Below are positions 9,516 to 18,195 of a stretch of 51,129 bases of DNA, one piece after another. The position numbers and the translations under genes are program-made. Each line of letters starts with the position of its first letter. Positions within the stretch are counted from its first letter, which is position 1. The notes below the pieces were generated by a model that was not told the origin of the DNA, searched no databases, and saw only the letters and a list, made by a program, of their open reading frames with translations. This DNA is from Acidimicrobiaceae bacterium. Its GTDB lineage: Bacteria > Actinomycetota > Acidimicrobiia > Acidimicrobiales > Acidimicrobiaceae. Location: contig JABEUN010000049.1 in assembly GCA_013044385.1 (NCBI GenBank), forward strand, positions 1 through 51,129, read 5' to 3'.

Positions 9516-10946
9516 TCATTCGAGTTTCATGCTCTGTACTGAGCTGTCGATAGCACTACCTGAGGCTGCGTGCTGCTCGTGCGCGTGGTCTGCCGCTGGC
9601 ACGAGCCGTCTAGCAGTCTCCGGAGGTTCCAGCTGTTCGGAGTGAATCTCGAGGTCACCGATCTCGAGCACTTCATCGGGCATTCGAAGTGGTATGAATA
9701 GACCGATTATCTTGAGCAGGATGAAGGTCACTACTGCGTCCCACACGATGATCGTCAGGCCAGCGAAGAGCTGAATCATGAACTGCCAGGGATGCCCATA
9801 GAAGAGGCCCTCCACGTACACGTTCGGCTGCTTTCCGAGCCCAAGGTAGACGATCATCTTGGGATCGGCGAACAGGCCAACCATCAGACCACCCATCAAG
9901 CCGGCAACACCGTGGGTGTGTATGACCCCCAATGCATCGTCGACCTTTGCGAAGATTCCCTTGGTGGACAGCTTGTTGAAGGAGAACCAGACGACCACGG
10001 AGGCGAGGATACCCATTACGAGTGCGCCCCAGCCGTTCACGTAGCCAGCCGCTGGGGTAATCGTAACCAGACCCACGATCATCCCGTTGACCGCACCTAG
10101 GAAGGTAGGCTTCTTCGGCTTCGCCGACATGTCCATCAACAGCCAGGTGAGAAGGGATGCAGCGGTAGCGAGGTTTGTGTTCAGGACTGCGGCCGACGCA
10201 TCGGCACTGGCGAAGTAGGGGTCTCCACCGTTGAATCCGTTCCAACCCATCCAGAGGATCCCAGCGCCTACAGCGACCAGCAGGAGGTTGTTGGGAGCTG
10301 TGTTCTCTCGGTCTCGCTTGAGCCTAGGTCCGACGACTGCAGCCGCCACGAAGCCTGAGACTCCGGCAGCCAGGTGGATTACGTATCCACCAGAGTAGTC
10401 CACCGCCCCTTTGGCCGCCCAGTATCCTCCACCCCATACCAGCATGGCGTTTACGGAGTATACGAATGTGGTCCACAGCGGCACGAATACCAGCCAAGCT
10501 TTGAAGTTCATTCTTCCCAGCACTGAACCGAGGAACAGTAGGGGAGTGATTCCCGCGAAGACGAACTGGAAGTAGACCAGGGACGACTGTGCGAACCGGA
10601 ACTTGGGCATCAAGCCAATTCCACTCAAAAGTGGGATGTTTGCCTGTGACTGCTCACCTAGGTGATCCAGAACTGGATGCGGGTGGCCAACAAATGAGCC
10701 AAGTATCCCCGGACCAACGTGTATCGGCGTGCCGAACCCCATGTTGAACGCCCACAGAACCCAGACGATGAGTACGGCCGAGAATCCAGAGAAGGCCATC
10801 AACATAGTGTTGACGGCCCACTTCTTCTGGACGATCCCGCCGTAGAGCACCGCCAATCCTGGGATGCTCATCAGCCCAACCAGGGTCGCCGCCGTCAACT
10901 GCCATGCGTTGTCACCCGCATGTAGCCAGGACGGATACGGTACCAA
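9516..10946 (-). CDS. amtB: Ammonium transporter
   Basis: Trimeric inner-membrane ammonium channel, gated by PII. The 476-residue protein has about 11 hydrophobic segments, starting with WQLTAATLVGLMSIPGLAVL, and keeps the twin pore histidines (GGYVIHLAAGVSGF and HTHGVAGLMGGLMVGLF) and the NxxxGGDP-type loop seen as WNGFNGGDPYF. The hydrophilic C-terminus (about 60 residues after IPLRMPDEVLEIGDLEIH) is the part that PII would contact. The TTG at 10946 is chosen because AAGGAGG lies five to six bases upstream; longer forms back to 11129 add non-family residues. It lies opposite glnB-glnD and is convergent with glnD. An ArsR-type gene lies upstream on the same strand. Confidence 0.95.
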   Translation of the reverse strand: MVPYPSWLHAGDNAWQLTAATLVGLMSIPGLAVLYGGIVQKKWAVNTMLMAFSGFSAVLIVWVLWAFNMGFGTPIHVGPGILGSFVGHPHPVLDHLGEQSQANIPLLSGIGLMPKFRFAQSSLVYFQFVFAGITPLLFLGSVLGRMNFKAWLVFVPLWTTFVYSVNAMLVWGGGYWAAKGAVDYSGGYVIHLAAGVSGFVAAAVVGPRLKRDRENTAPNNLLLVAVGAGILWMGWNGFNGGDPYFASADASAAVLNTNLATAASLLTWLLMDMSAKPKKPTFLGAVNGMIVGLVTITPAAGYVNGWGALVMGILASVVVWFSFNKLSTKGIFAKVDDALGVIHTHGVAGLMGGLMVGLFADPKMIVYLGLGKQPNVYVEGLFYGHPWQFMIQLFAGLTIIVWDAVVTFILLKIIGLFIPLRMPDEVLEIGDLEIHSEQLEPPETARRLVPAADHAHEQHAASGSAIDSSVQSMKLE

Positions 10947-11021
10947 TGCTGCCTCCTTTTCGATCCTCAGATGCTTTACATCCGTGGTAAGAACGAAGTT
11001 AGGACACCAGTGTTTCGAGTC

Positions 11022-11038
11022 GTTGTCACAATTGTTAC
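11022..11038 (-). promoter_or_regulatory. Possible GlnR-like operator upstream of amtB
   Basis: On the minus strand this reads GTAAC, six bases, then GACAAC (partly overlapping the usual half-site register), resembling the actinobacterial GlnR pattern gTnAc-n6-GaAAc with mismatches. It lies about 76 bases upstream of the amtB TTG, which suits a promoter operator. A further GTTAT lies just upstream. The match is imperfect and one such site is expected by chance in several kilobases. Confidence 0.25.
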
Positions 11039-11227
11039 GGGCAGAATAACTACAGGGTCGCTGCTCTAGATCGAATAGCGCGGTTTGACCTACGCCGTTT
11101 CGCGTGGTTAAGCAGGGTTTTTCCACCACTGCCAGATTTGATGCGGGGTTCCAGCTGTCTTGGTGGGTGACTGTTGTCTATCGGTTGCTCCAAGGTGGAG
11201 CCGAGCGGACAGGATCGGTCTGCTCTG

Positions 11228-11620
11228 TCAATTCTCCTGATAGGAGGTCGTGTCCCATTCATCGAGTACTAGATGGACGCCGGTGGATTTGGCGTATGCA
11301 AATGCCAAGACTTGACGTGCCGCGTCGAGGACTTGGAGCAGTTCTGGAAATGCAAGCGTATAGAGAATTCGGGTGCCACACCTTCGTCCGTCGATGAGCC
11401 CAGCAAGTTTCAGAATACTGAGCTGTTGGGAGAGGTGGGGGGGAGCAAGACCCAGCATCGGAAGTAGCTCTGAGACCGACTTCTCGCCGTCACGGAGTGC
11501 CTCGAGGACTCCGACTCTCGCCGGGTGGGCGAGGGCCTTGAAGAGGCTGGCCTCTACCTCATTGATAGGTCGGGTCCGGTAAGCACGGGCCAATCCGGTC
11601 TCTTGATCCTGCTCTAGCAT
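11228..11620 (-). CDS. ArsR-family winged-helix regulator
   Basis: A 130-residue DNA-binding repressor-type protein. The HTH region reads LFKALAHPARVGVLEALRDG (about 24-43), SVSELLPMLGLAPPHLSQQLSILKLAGLIDGRRCGTRILYTL, matching the ArsR/SmtB fold. The classic metal motif ELCVC is missing; the only cysteine seen is in RRCGTRILY, so metal sensing of the ArsR type is unlikely, and a redox or other signal is possible. AGGAAGG precedes a TTG (11623) and an ATG (11620); a longer frame to 11722 exists. It is divergent from the iron-sulfur module and upstream of amtB on the same strand, so either could be its target (inference). Confidence 0.85.
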   Translation of the reverse strand: MLEQDQETGLARAYRTRPINEVEASLFKALAHPARVGVLEALRDGEKSVSELLPMLGLAPPHLSQQLSILKLAGLIDGRRCGTRILYTLAFPELLQVLDAARQVLAFAYAKSTGVHLVLDEWDTTSYQEN

Positions 11621-11979
11621 CAAGCCACTGCCTTCCTGTCCGATGGGTAGGTCGATCTCTATTAATGATCCAATCGGTGGGATCTGTGAAATTAGGCCGA
11701 CACCCATATGACGCATTCGCATCTCAGATTGCCCGGTCGGAACCCCAACGGTTCAACGCCGAGCAGGTGGGAGCGCGCCTATTCCACCCTCGTCAATGAA
11801 ATGTGGCCATGATGACTCATATTAGATAAGGGCCGAAAGTCCCTAGTCCATGTGTGTAAGGGCCCTTGGATTCCGGGCCGGACCGCCCTTAGACAATAAG
11901 AGTGACTTCCGTCTCAAGACCAGAAGTAATAGATGGATTCGGTCGGGGTCAGTGTGACGAAGGTTGAAGGGAAGTAAGC
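11621..11979. promoter_or_regulatory. Divergent promoter region of arsR-like gene and Fe-S module
   Basis: About 360 bases between two divergent genes. It contains an AT-rich block CATATTAGATAAG near 11817-11829 and two copies of TAAGGGCC (about 11827 and 11858), the second inside a GGGCCC palindrome followed by TTCCGGGCCGG. These repeats are candidate operators or hairpins for the regulator gene, but no consensus can be assigned. A GAAGGTTGAAGGGAA run before 11980 is the ribosome site of the membrane ferredoxin gene. Confidence 0.4.
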
Positions 11980-13536
11980 GTGACCATACATCAGAGGGGA
12001 ATACCGGTTCGGAATGCCGACGCTCCACAGGGGGAGCACATTCCGAAGGTAAAGAACGACCCAATCTCAGTTGCAGTCAATCTGAGACCATATCAGGGGG
12101 AAAAAGCCAAGGAGCATTTTAAGACGACCGATCCTGGTGTCGACGTCACAAAGCTGCCCCTCATAGGAAAGCCACTAGCTAGGGCGATGAAGAGCAGGAA
12201 GTTCCAGTTCTTTCTCATCGTCCCTAATCAGATCATCTTCTGGATAGTGATCATCTCAGGAATTTTTGGGATCACCGACCCCGGTCGTAATTTTGGACCA
12301 GCGATCACGTGGTACCTGTGGTTCTGTCTCGTGTTCGTGATGATGGTTGTTGTCGGTAGGGCGTGGTGCTCGATGTGTCCATTCGGCGGCTTCGGTGAGT
12401 GGATCCAGAGGAGGGCACTCTTCCAGAGGACGCAGAAGGCACTTGGACTTGGCAAGAAACTCCCAGAGTCCTGGGCAGGTCACGGCCTAGTCATCTCGGT
12501 TGGTACCTTCCTGGTGCTTACATTCATCGAGGAGTACTTCAACATCGCCGGTCCCGGAGCACCGATTGCGACTTCTTTGATGGTGATTGGAATAGTCACC
12601 TTCGCACTTCTTTCCTTCCTTGTGTTCGAGAGAAGGACTTTCTGCCGGTACATCTGTCCACTCTCCTCCCTCATCGGCACGGTCGGTGCCATGGGTATGG
12701 TCTCGGGATTCCGGACTAGGGATCGTGAAGTATGCATGTCCTGCAGCACCAAGGACTGCATGAGGGGTTCTGAGGATGGCTACGGCTGCCCATGGTATAC
12801 CTGGCCAGGCAGCGCCGACACGAACTCTATGTGCGGACTCTGCTCTGAATGCTACAAGTCCTGCCCGTCGGACAACATTGGCCTCTTTGTCCAGTCCCCA
12901 CTGAAGTCTGTTATCGCACCGGTAAGGCGCAAGGCGGACGTCGGACTTGCAGTATCGATCCTGCTGGGTCTGGTCCTTTATCAGCAGTACAACGCTATGA
13001 GCTGGTACGCAACGCTTGACACCAAGCTCAACTCGTTCCTGCACTTCCCCCACTATCCGGACCCAATCGGCTACTTTGGTGGAATCGGACTGGGAGTCGT
13101 CGTCGTATGGCTGCTTGCCCTGGGTGTCAGGAAGGTTTCTGGTGCATTCACCACCGGCTCGAACAAGACAACTTGGTTCACGACCCTCTGCTATGCGTTG
13201 ATTCCGATAACCGGTGCCGACTACTTCGCACGACAGTTGCCGAAGTTCTTCAAGCACGTCCCCAGGGTCCTCTCCTCGATTGGACAGCCATTCGGACTAC
13301 ACCCAGGTGTCTACAATGTGCGACTACTCACCGATCCCCGCATTGTCACAGTGCAACTCATGGTCATGGGTCTCGGTACTGCGGCATCTCTATACGCGGC
13401 TTACAGGATCTCTGGACGGGATCTGGCGACTCAATCCCGCAGGCCGCAGGTTGCAGTTGCAGCCAGCCTGTTGATGGTGTTCGCCATCAGTGTTCTAGCA
13501 ACGCTGATCTACCTGCCGATGCACGCAGCATCGTAG
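11980..13536 (+). CDS. Membrane polyferredoxin (NapH/NosR-like 4Fe-4S protein)
   Basis: A 518-residue integral membrane iron-sulfur protein. After a hydrophilic N-terminus (about 70 residues) come hydrophobic segments such as FFLIVPNQIIFWIVIISGI and WYLWFCLVFVMMVVVGRAW, then the paired CxxxCP motifs typical of NapH/NosR/CcoG proteins: WCSMCPFGG (about 129) and FCRYICPLSS (about 223). A soluble loop follows with two ferredoxin-type cysteine sets, CMSCSTKDC with a later C, and CGLCSECYKSCP. About four or five further membrane helices close the protein, including an extended C-terminal half not found in NapH. It most likely passes electrons across or along the membrane to or from the downstream flavoprotein. 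GTG start, ribosome site GAAGGGAA. Donor and acceptor unknown. Confidence 0.85.
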   Translation: MTIHQRGIPVRNADAPQGEHIPKVKNDPISVAVNLRPYQGEKAKEHFKTTDPGVDVTKLPLIGKPLARAMKSRKFQFFLIVPNQIIFWIVIISGIFGITDPGRNFGPAITWYLWFCLVFVMMVVVGRAWCSMCPFGGFGEWIQRRALFQRTQKALGLGKKLPESWAGHGLVISVGTFLVLTFIEEYFNIAGPGAPIATSLMVIGIVTFALLSFLVFERRTFCRYICPLSSLIGTVGAMGMVSGFRTRDREVCMSCSTKDCMRGSEDGYGCPWYTWPGSADTNSMCGLCSECYKSCPSDNIGLFVQSPLKSVIAPVRRKADVGLAVSILLGLVLYQQYNAMSWYATLDTKLNSFLHFPHYPDPIGYFGGIGLGVVVVWLLALGVRKVSGAFTTGSNKTTWFTTLCYALIPITGADYFARQLPKFFKHVPRVLSSIGQPFGLHPGVYNVRLLTDPRIVTVQLMVMGLGTAASLYAAYRISGRDLATQSRRPQVAVAASLLMVFAISVLATLIYLPMHAAS

Positions 13537-13545
13537 GGAGTCGAA

Positions 13546-13614
13546 ATGCAAGCAGTCTCGTCAGACAACCGAAAGTCCAAGAAGACCTTGAAAATGATTT
13601 GGAGAGTTAGATGA
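13546..13614 (+). CDS. Possible 22-codon basic peptide coupled to the flavoprotein gene
   Basis: GGGAG at 13536-13540 lies six bases before an ATG at 13546; the frame encodes MQAVSSDNRKSKKTLKMIWR plus two residues and ends in TGA overlapping the next gene's ATG as ATGA. The peptide is strongly basic and has no known match that I recognise. It could be a real small protein, a leader that couples translation to the next gene, or a chance frame; the ribosome site and the stop/start overlap favour translation. Confidence 0.4.
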   Translation: MQAVSSDNRKSKKTLKMIWRVR

Positions 13615-15758
13615 CGTCAGTTTCAGATAGGACGGTATCGGGATCCCCCTCGGTGCAGTCACCAAGTCGCCCGAGCGTACACATTCTGGCAGACAGGTGC
13701 GCCGGTTGCCAAGAGTGCATAGTCCGTTGTCCCACTGCAGCCCTCTCGCTGGATACCGACCAATGGGTGGCAGTTGTGGATGAGGACCTGTGTGTCGGGT
13801 GCGGCCAGTGCCAAAGGTCGTGTCCATTCGCTGCGATCTTTGTCGAGGGGCCACAGATGGTAACCGCTGGGGTACTTCCGACCGATCTGTATCCGACCGA
13901 ACTCGTCGGATCGATCCACGAGGTGCGTCAGGGATTCGAATCAATGGAAGATGTCATGGCCGAAGCTTCACGATGCATAAGTTGCCCCGACCCAACTTGT
14001 GTTAGAGGCTGCCCAGCCCATAACGATATTCCCGGGTTTATCTCAGCACTGCTGGAGGGAGATCTGCAAGGGGCCAGGGAGATTCTCTCCCTAACCTCGT
14101 GTATGCCAGGAGCGTGTTCCCGGGTCTGTGACTGGCAGAGCCAGTGTGAGGGTTCTTGCACTTGGTCGCTAAGTGGTGGCAGGGGAGTCGCCGTCGGTCG
14201 GATCGAGAGATTCATTGCAGACGCCGTCCCGGCAGTCGAACTGGAGCCGAAGAGGTCCACCGATCTCAAAATAGCCGTTGTTGGTGCTGGCCCTGGTGGC
14301 ATCGGTGCCGCCTACGAACTGTTCCGGTCCGGAGCAAAGGTCACAGTGTTCGATTCGGAGGCCGAGCCCGGTGGAGTACTCCGCTGGGGAATCCCCGCCT
14401 ATGTGCTGCCCAACTCAGCGTGGCAGCCGACAGTTGCTCAACTACTTGATGCCGGAGTTGAGTTCAGGCTCGCAAGTCCGGTCTCCCCTGAAGATATGCC
14501 CAAACTTCTTGACAGTTTCGACGGTGTTGTAATTGCCGCAGGCGCGACCTCGGCGATTGTTCCAAAGATCTCAGGTGTAGAGATGGCAGGAGTTGTGGAC
14601 GCTACTACATTCCTGGAATCCGCCAAAGAGCAGCTGATCGACGGAACATCGGTGACTTCGATGACAGGCAAGCACGTTCTAGTCCTTGGTGCTGGTAACA
14701 CTGCAATGGACGTGGCACGGTCGGTACTGCGCCTAGGTGGAGTGGCGACATGCGTTGACTGGATGGATGAGAGGTTCTCGAGGGCACGCCCAGACGAGAT
14801 CAGGGAGGCTCGACACGAGGGAGTGCGTGTTGACTTCTGCACTACCGTTACGCAGCTGATCGACGTTGACGGTGTGGTCGGGCGGGCAGTGCTGAATGCG
14901 ACAGAACAGAACGAAGCGTCGCAGATTCCGAAGCTCATAGCTGGCAAAGTCACGGAGGTCGACGTTGATATGGTCGTCTTGGCCATGGGATATCGCCTCG
15001 ATCCGGGCTGGACGAGGATCTCCAAGCAGGTGGACTTCGGCAGGCTCCCGCAGGTAGTGGGGATTCCGGACCGAAGGTGGATGGCCAGCGGAATGTACGC
15101 AGGTTCTGAGAAGTTGGCATCTCTCGCCTTGACGCGGGAGCGGGTCCGACTCGATTCGGCATTCCAAGTAGCAGACCGGATCTGGTCGGTAGGTGATGTT
15201 CGTATCGGACCATCCACCGTTGTAACTGCAATGGCGCAGGGAATGAGTGCGGCTAGGGGAGTGATTGCTGAGATCGGAACTACGGCAGGCGGCCCCGCAG
15301 ATCACGCATACACGTCATCTCCGAAACTCCGTACGGCTGTAGTCATCTATGAGTCCGCTGGAGGCAATACCAAGAAGGCTGCTACTGTTGTGGCGCAGTC
15401 CCTGAGTACGAGGGGATTCGACGCAAGAGCGATCTCCACGACCCTTGCCAAGAGTTCGGACCTGTTGGATGCCGACCTTATCGTTTTTGGTACGTGGGTC
15501 GAGGGACTGCTCCTTGCAAAGGTGCATCCAGCCGAGAAGGCAACACGCTACATAGGTACCCTGCCTCCGCTGAACGGCAAGGATGTCGCCTGTTTCGTAA
15601 CTTTTGGGCTGAATCCGAAGCAGTCGGCCGGTGAGCTGTCGGAGGCCTTCGCTCGACTTGGTGCAAATGTTCTTGCTTCGGCGGCGATCAGTTCCAAGCA
15701 CCTGATATCGGGTGCTCAGGCGTTCGCCAGGTCCGTACAAGGAGCTGCGAAGCAGTAG
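13611..15758 (+). CDS. Ferredoxin / GltD-like flavoprotein / flavodoxin fusion oxidoreductase
   Basis: A 715-residue three-part electron-transfer protein. Residues about 20-85 are a 2[4Fe-4S] ferredoxin (CAGCQECIVRCPTAA and CVGCGQCQRSCPFAA). Residues about 105-560 resemble GltD/NfnB-type NAD(P)H-ferredoxin oxidoreductases: an N-terminal Fe-S domain (CISCPDPTCVRGCPAHNDIP and CMPGACSRVC...CEGSC), the FAD motif VVGAGPGGIGAAYEL with EPGGVLRWGIPAYVLP, the second nucleotide site VLVLGAGNTAMDVARS, and the closing WSVGDVRIGPSTVVTAMAQG. Residues about 570-715 are a flavodoxin-like domain (AVVIYESAGGNTKKAA, LIVFGTWVEGL). It follows the membrane polyferredoxin gene and ends in a terminator. Likely it moves electrons between NAD(P)H, Fe-S centres and FMN; the partner pathway is not visible. 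Confidence 0.88.
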   Translation: MTSVSDRTVSGSPSVQSPSRPSVHILADRCAGCQECIVRCPTAALSLDTDQWVAVVDEDLCVGCGQCQRSCPFAAIFVEGPQMVTAGVLPTDLYPTELVGSIHEVRQGFESMEDVMAEASRCISCPDPTCVRGCPAHNDIPGFISALLEGDLQGAREILSLTSCMPGACSRVCDWQSQCEGSCTWSLSGGRGVAVGRIERFIADAVPAVELEPKRSTDLKIAVVGAGPGGIGAAYELFRSGAKVTVFDSEAEPGGVLRWGIPAYVLPNSAWQPTVAQLLDAGVEFRLASPVSPEDMPKLLDSFDGVVIAAGATSAIVPKISGVEMAGVVDATTFLESAKEQLIDGTSVTSMTGKHVLVLGAGNTAMDVARSVLRLGGVATCVDWMDERFSRARPDEIREARHEGVRVDFCTTVTQLIDVDGVVGRAVLNATEQNEASQIPKLIAGKVTEVDVDMVVLAMGYRLDPGWTRISKQVDFGRLPQVVGIPDRRWMASGMYAGSEKLASLALTRERVRLDSAFQVADRIWSVGDVRIGPSTVVTAMAQGMSAARGVIAEIGTTAGGPADHAYTSSPKLRTAVVIYESAGGNTKKAATVVAQSLSTRGFDARAISTTLAKSSDLLDADLIVFGTWVEGLLLAKVHPAEKATRYIGTLPPLNGKDVACFVTFGLNPKQSAGELSEAFARLGANVLASAAISSKHLISGAQAFARSVQGAAKQ

Positions 15759-15777
15759 ATCTTAGGTCACGCTGAGA

Positions 15778-15820
15778 AACGCAGCCACCGGGGATTACCC
15801 TCCGGTGGCTGCGTTATTTA
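15778..15820 (+). terminator. Intrinsic terminator of the Fe-S/flavodoxin operon
   Basis: AACGCAGCCACCGG (15778-15791) pairs perfectly over 14 bp with CCGGTGGCTGCGTT (15802-15815); the loop is ten bases, and ATTTA follows. It starts about 20 bases past the stop of the fusion gene. On the minus strand the stem ends in GTTTCTC, so it may work weakly in both directions. Confidence 0.85.
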
Positions 15821-16565
15821 ACTGCACTTGATCGAGAGCCAAGAACCGGGGTTCACGATCTCGGTACGATAGGCAGGCTTTTGGTTCGTCTGGCGGATCA
15901 GGTCCCTGTCGGGACTGTCGTGTTCTGTTCATGGCGGCCAACTTGGTCCCATGGGCTCGACTATTGAAACCTGGCCGGGCTCCCTGATTTGTAGCCTTAT
16001 GGACCTAGCTGCCACGGAAAAAGCGTCGATTAAAACTGTCAACGGTCGTGTCTTGGATTCCAGGGTCGACAGATTTACAGTGACGCATTACGAGCCTTGA
16101 GAGGGTGACGTCGCCGAGTGCGACTCAATCAAATTGGTTTGTGCCAAGCTGCGGAGTGCCGCAAGGTTAATCACAGACATTCGGCCCACGCTATTCTCAA
16201 GTGCTTAGGGCTTCGGTCCGTTGGGGGACGAGCGAGTGGTAGTAACGACCCACCTGCTCGGTGACGACCACGAAGGACCAAATCGATCGGCACCGCGAAC
16301 TCAATTCACCCATTTCGGGTTACCTTTCCAGCGCGTCCAAATTCGCTAGATTGAGGCAAACCTCGTGTTCGAAGCAGTTGAGGCTCTCATCGAAATTGGC
16401 AACGCAATGCACCTTTTGCAGGACCGGACTTTTCAAATAGAACCGATGTCCAGGTCTGAAGGTCCTCCCTGGACATCAAGCCGATCAACACTGCGATGGT
16501 TGCCAACATCTCAATGTTCGAATGTGGGCGGTCACTTTTCCGCTAGTAAGATTCTTTATCGGAAT
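15821..16565. other. Gene-free stretch between convergent operons
   Basis: About 745 bases without a credible coding region. The frame 16365-16613 (+) has no ribosome site, crosses into the antisense of the LCP gene and has no recognisable sequence. No tRNA, repeat array or transposase remnant was seen. A terminator-like stem at 16445-16477 is listed separately. For a compact genome this is a long empty spacer; it could hide a small RNA or decayed gene. Confidence 0.4.
16445..16477 (-). terminator. Probable terminator of the LCP-family gene
   Basis: GATGTCCAGG (16445-16454) pairs over 10 bp with CCTGGACATC (16468-16477). On the minus strand the stem is followed by GGTTCTATTTG, a weak T-rich tail. 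It lies about 90 bases past the stop at 16566, so it is well placed but not ideal. Confidence 0.5.
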
Positions 16566-18086
16566 CTACGCGGGACAGGCCCTTGGATCCCAGGGTTGCA
16601 GCGGTGTGTGTGACAGTGTCGACGGTACCGTGATCGGAATGGTTGTTGGGGTGGTGACCGAACTGGAGGAGCTACTCCCTGCGGAGCCGGTCTGTGCCGT
16701 GGTGGTTTGAGTCGTCTGTACCGTGTTTACGACGGTCAATTGATTTCCCGTCACCACTTCTACCTTCGCGCCCGACAAGGTGGGAGCCTGCCCCATGATC
16801 ACGGAGCCCGACATGGTGGAACGCAATGCGATGGCGGTGGAGATGTAGCCTGGCTCATACCTGATGATCGTCTCGGACGGGGTCGACTGGACGGTGGCGT
16901 TACCTATCTTTGCAATTTTGAATCCGTCTTGTCGCAAAGTCGCACTCACCTGTGCGGCCTGGCCGGCGATGCCACTTCCATTTAGGACAGCGACGGGTAC
17001 CGCTTTAGCCGAGGCTGGCTCATTGAAGTTGATTCCGAGCGACTGAGAGATCAACTGGCTGTCCTGTGGCTCAGTCGGGAAGACCACGTCGCCGTAGGAG
17101 GCACCCTGGTAGGTGAAGTTGTTCACCAGCGAAATGGGAAGGGTCGAGGTGGCGACTGTATTGGGATTGGCGTGACGGAATTTTGATGCAATTCCGATCA
17201 TGTTTGACAGGGTGAAACCGCTATCCACCTGGAGGTACGGTACGATGCTAGATATGATTGAGGTGAGTGTGAAGGGGTTTGAGATGCCCCTCTGCTTGAC
17301 CTGGTCGGCAAGTACCTTCAGGAATTCGTGATCCCTCCGTATCCTGCTGAGGTCGCCTAAGGGATCCTCGATCCACACGCCATTCTTCTCGTAGTACAGA
17401 TGTCGGGCTCGTACGACCTCGAGTGCTTGGAATCCGTTTAGAAGAATGCATCCGGGTGTTGTGATGTTGAGGCCGGAGTAAGCGTCCTTGACTGGCATCG
17501 GAAAGTACATCTTTAGACCACCGAGTGACTGAACTACCTTCTGGAACGTATCGAAATTCAGCTCGACGAAGTGCTGGATCGGGATGCCGAGATCCTGCTC
17601 CACGGTATTTACGAGTTGGGATGGCGAGACATTCAGCGCATCGTCAACCCTGTTGGCTATGTGTTTTCCCGGTATTGGGACGAATAGGTCCCTGGGGATC
17701 GAGAGGATGCTGACCTGACCAGTCTTCGGATCTAGGTGGGCGATCATCGTAACGTCGCTCCTGGCCCCGCCTACCTGCGCGCCCGAGCCGAAGTACTTTG
17801 CCTCGCTTGCACTGAGCACCTGACGCGAGTTGGAGCCAACGAGGAGTATGTTGATCGGCTGACTCGAATCGGTGTTGACTGTCAGATTTCCCACATTTAG
17901 TTTGTGGATTTGGCCGTAGAGGTGGAAGAAGTAGTACGCGACGCTTCCAGCAAGAAGGACGATTACGAGACCAAGAACTATCGAGCCCCTGGCGACCTTC
18001 TGCCGGCCACTGAGCCTGGCTTTGGCTTTTCTGTGCCTAGCACTGCCTTTCCGAGTAGTGCTTGACGTTGGATTGTCTCCGACCAT
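16566..18086 (-). CDS. LytR-CpsA-Psr (LCP) family protein with LytR_C domain
   Basis: LCP enzymes attach polymers such as arabinogalactan or teichoic acids to peptidoglycan on the outer face of the membrane. The 506-residue product has a basic cytoplasmic N-terminus (RKGSARHRKAKARLSGRQKVARG), one membrane helix (SIVLGLVIVLLAGSVAYYFF, about 36-55), and the LCP catalytic domain (about 75-255) with ILLVGSNSR, GGARSDVTMIAHLDPKTG, SIPRDLFVPIPG and a late RARHLYYEKNG and RIRRDHEFLKVL. A LytR_C domain follows (about 345-430, starting VAVLNGSGIAGQAAQV), then a Ser/Thr-rich tail. The ATG at 18086 is preferred over an in-frame ATG at 18188 because the latter would run through the pyrR leader. It is divergent from the pyr operon. 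Confidence 0.9.
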   Translation of the reverse strand: MVGDNPTSSTTRKGSARHRKAKARLSGRQKVARGSIVLGLVIVLLAGSVAYYFFHLYGQIHKLNVGNLTVNTDSSQPINILLVGSNSRQVLSASEAKYFGSGAQVGGARSDVTMIAHLDPKTGQVSILSIPRDLFVPIPGKHIANRVDDALNVSPSQLVNTVEQDLGIPIQHFVELNFDTFQKVVQSLGGLKMYFPMPVKDAYSGLNITTPGCILLNGFQALEVVRARHLYYEKNGVWIEDPLGDLSRIRRDHEFLKVLADQVKQRGISNPFTLTSIISSIVPYLQVDSGFTLSNMIGIASKFRHANPNTVATSTLPISLVNNFTYQGASYGDVVFPTEPQDSQLISQSLGINFNEPASAKAVPVAVLNGSGIAGQAAQVSATLRQDGFKIAKIGNATVQSTPSETIIRYEPGYISTAIALRSTMSGSVIMGQAPTLSGAKVEVVTGNQLTVVNTVQTTQTTTAQTGSAGSSSSSSVTTPTTIPITVPSTLSHTPLQPWDPRACPA

Positions 18087-18154
18087 TCGCCTGGGAGTTC
18101 CTCTCGATTGATCTGTTATGCCATGGAACAGAATAGGATCGATTTCCGAAGATT

Positions 18155-18195
18155 CCGTGAAGTGAGTCCTGTGAGGCTTACACGGCACAAGGAGG
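18155..18195 (+). promoter_or_regulatory. PyrR-binding loop overlapping the pyrR translation start region
   Basis: AGTCCTGTGAGGCT (18165-18178) matches the published PyrR anti-antiterminator loop consensus ARUCCNGNGAGGYU at every specified position. Flanking bases fold into the expected stem: CCGTG (18155-18159) with CACGG (18181-18185), a purine internal bulge on the 5' side, and an upper stem of T163-A180 to T167-G176 type pairs. The pyrR ribosome site AAGGAGG follows at 18189-18195. There is no terminator behind it, so UMP-bound PyrR most likely blocks ribosome access, as described in mycobacteria. Consensus match is seen; mechanism is inference. Confidence 0.75.

Noticed and set aside
16365-16613. 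82-codon ORF before the LCP gene
   Set aside because: No ribosome site and it runs antisense into the 3' end of the LCP gene.
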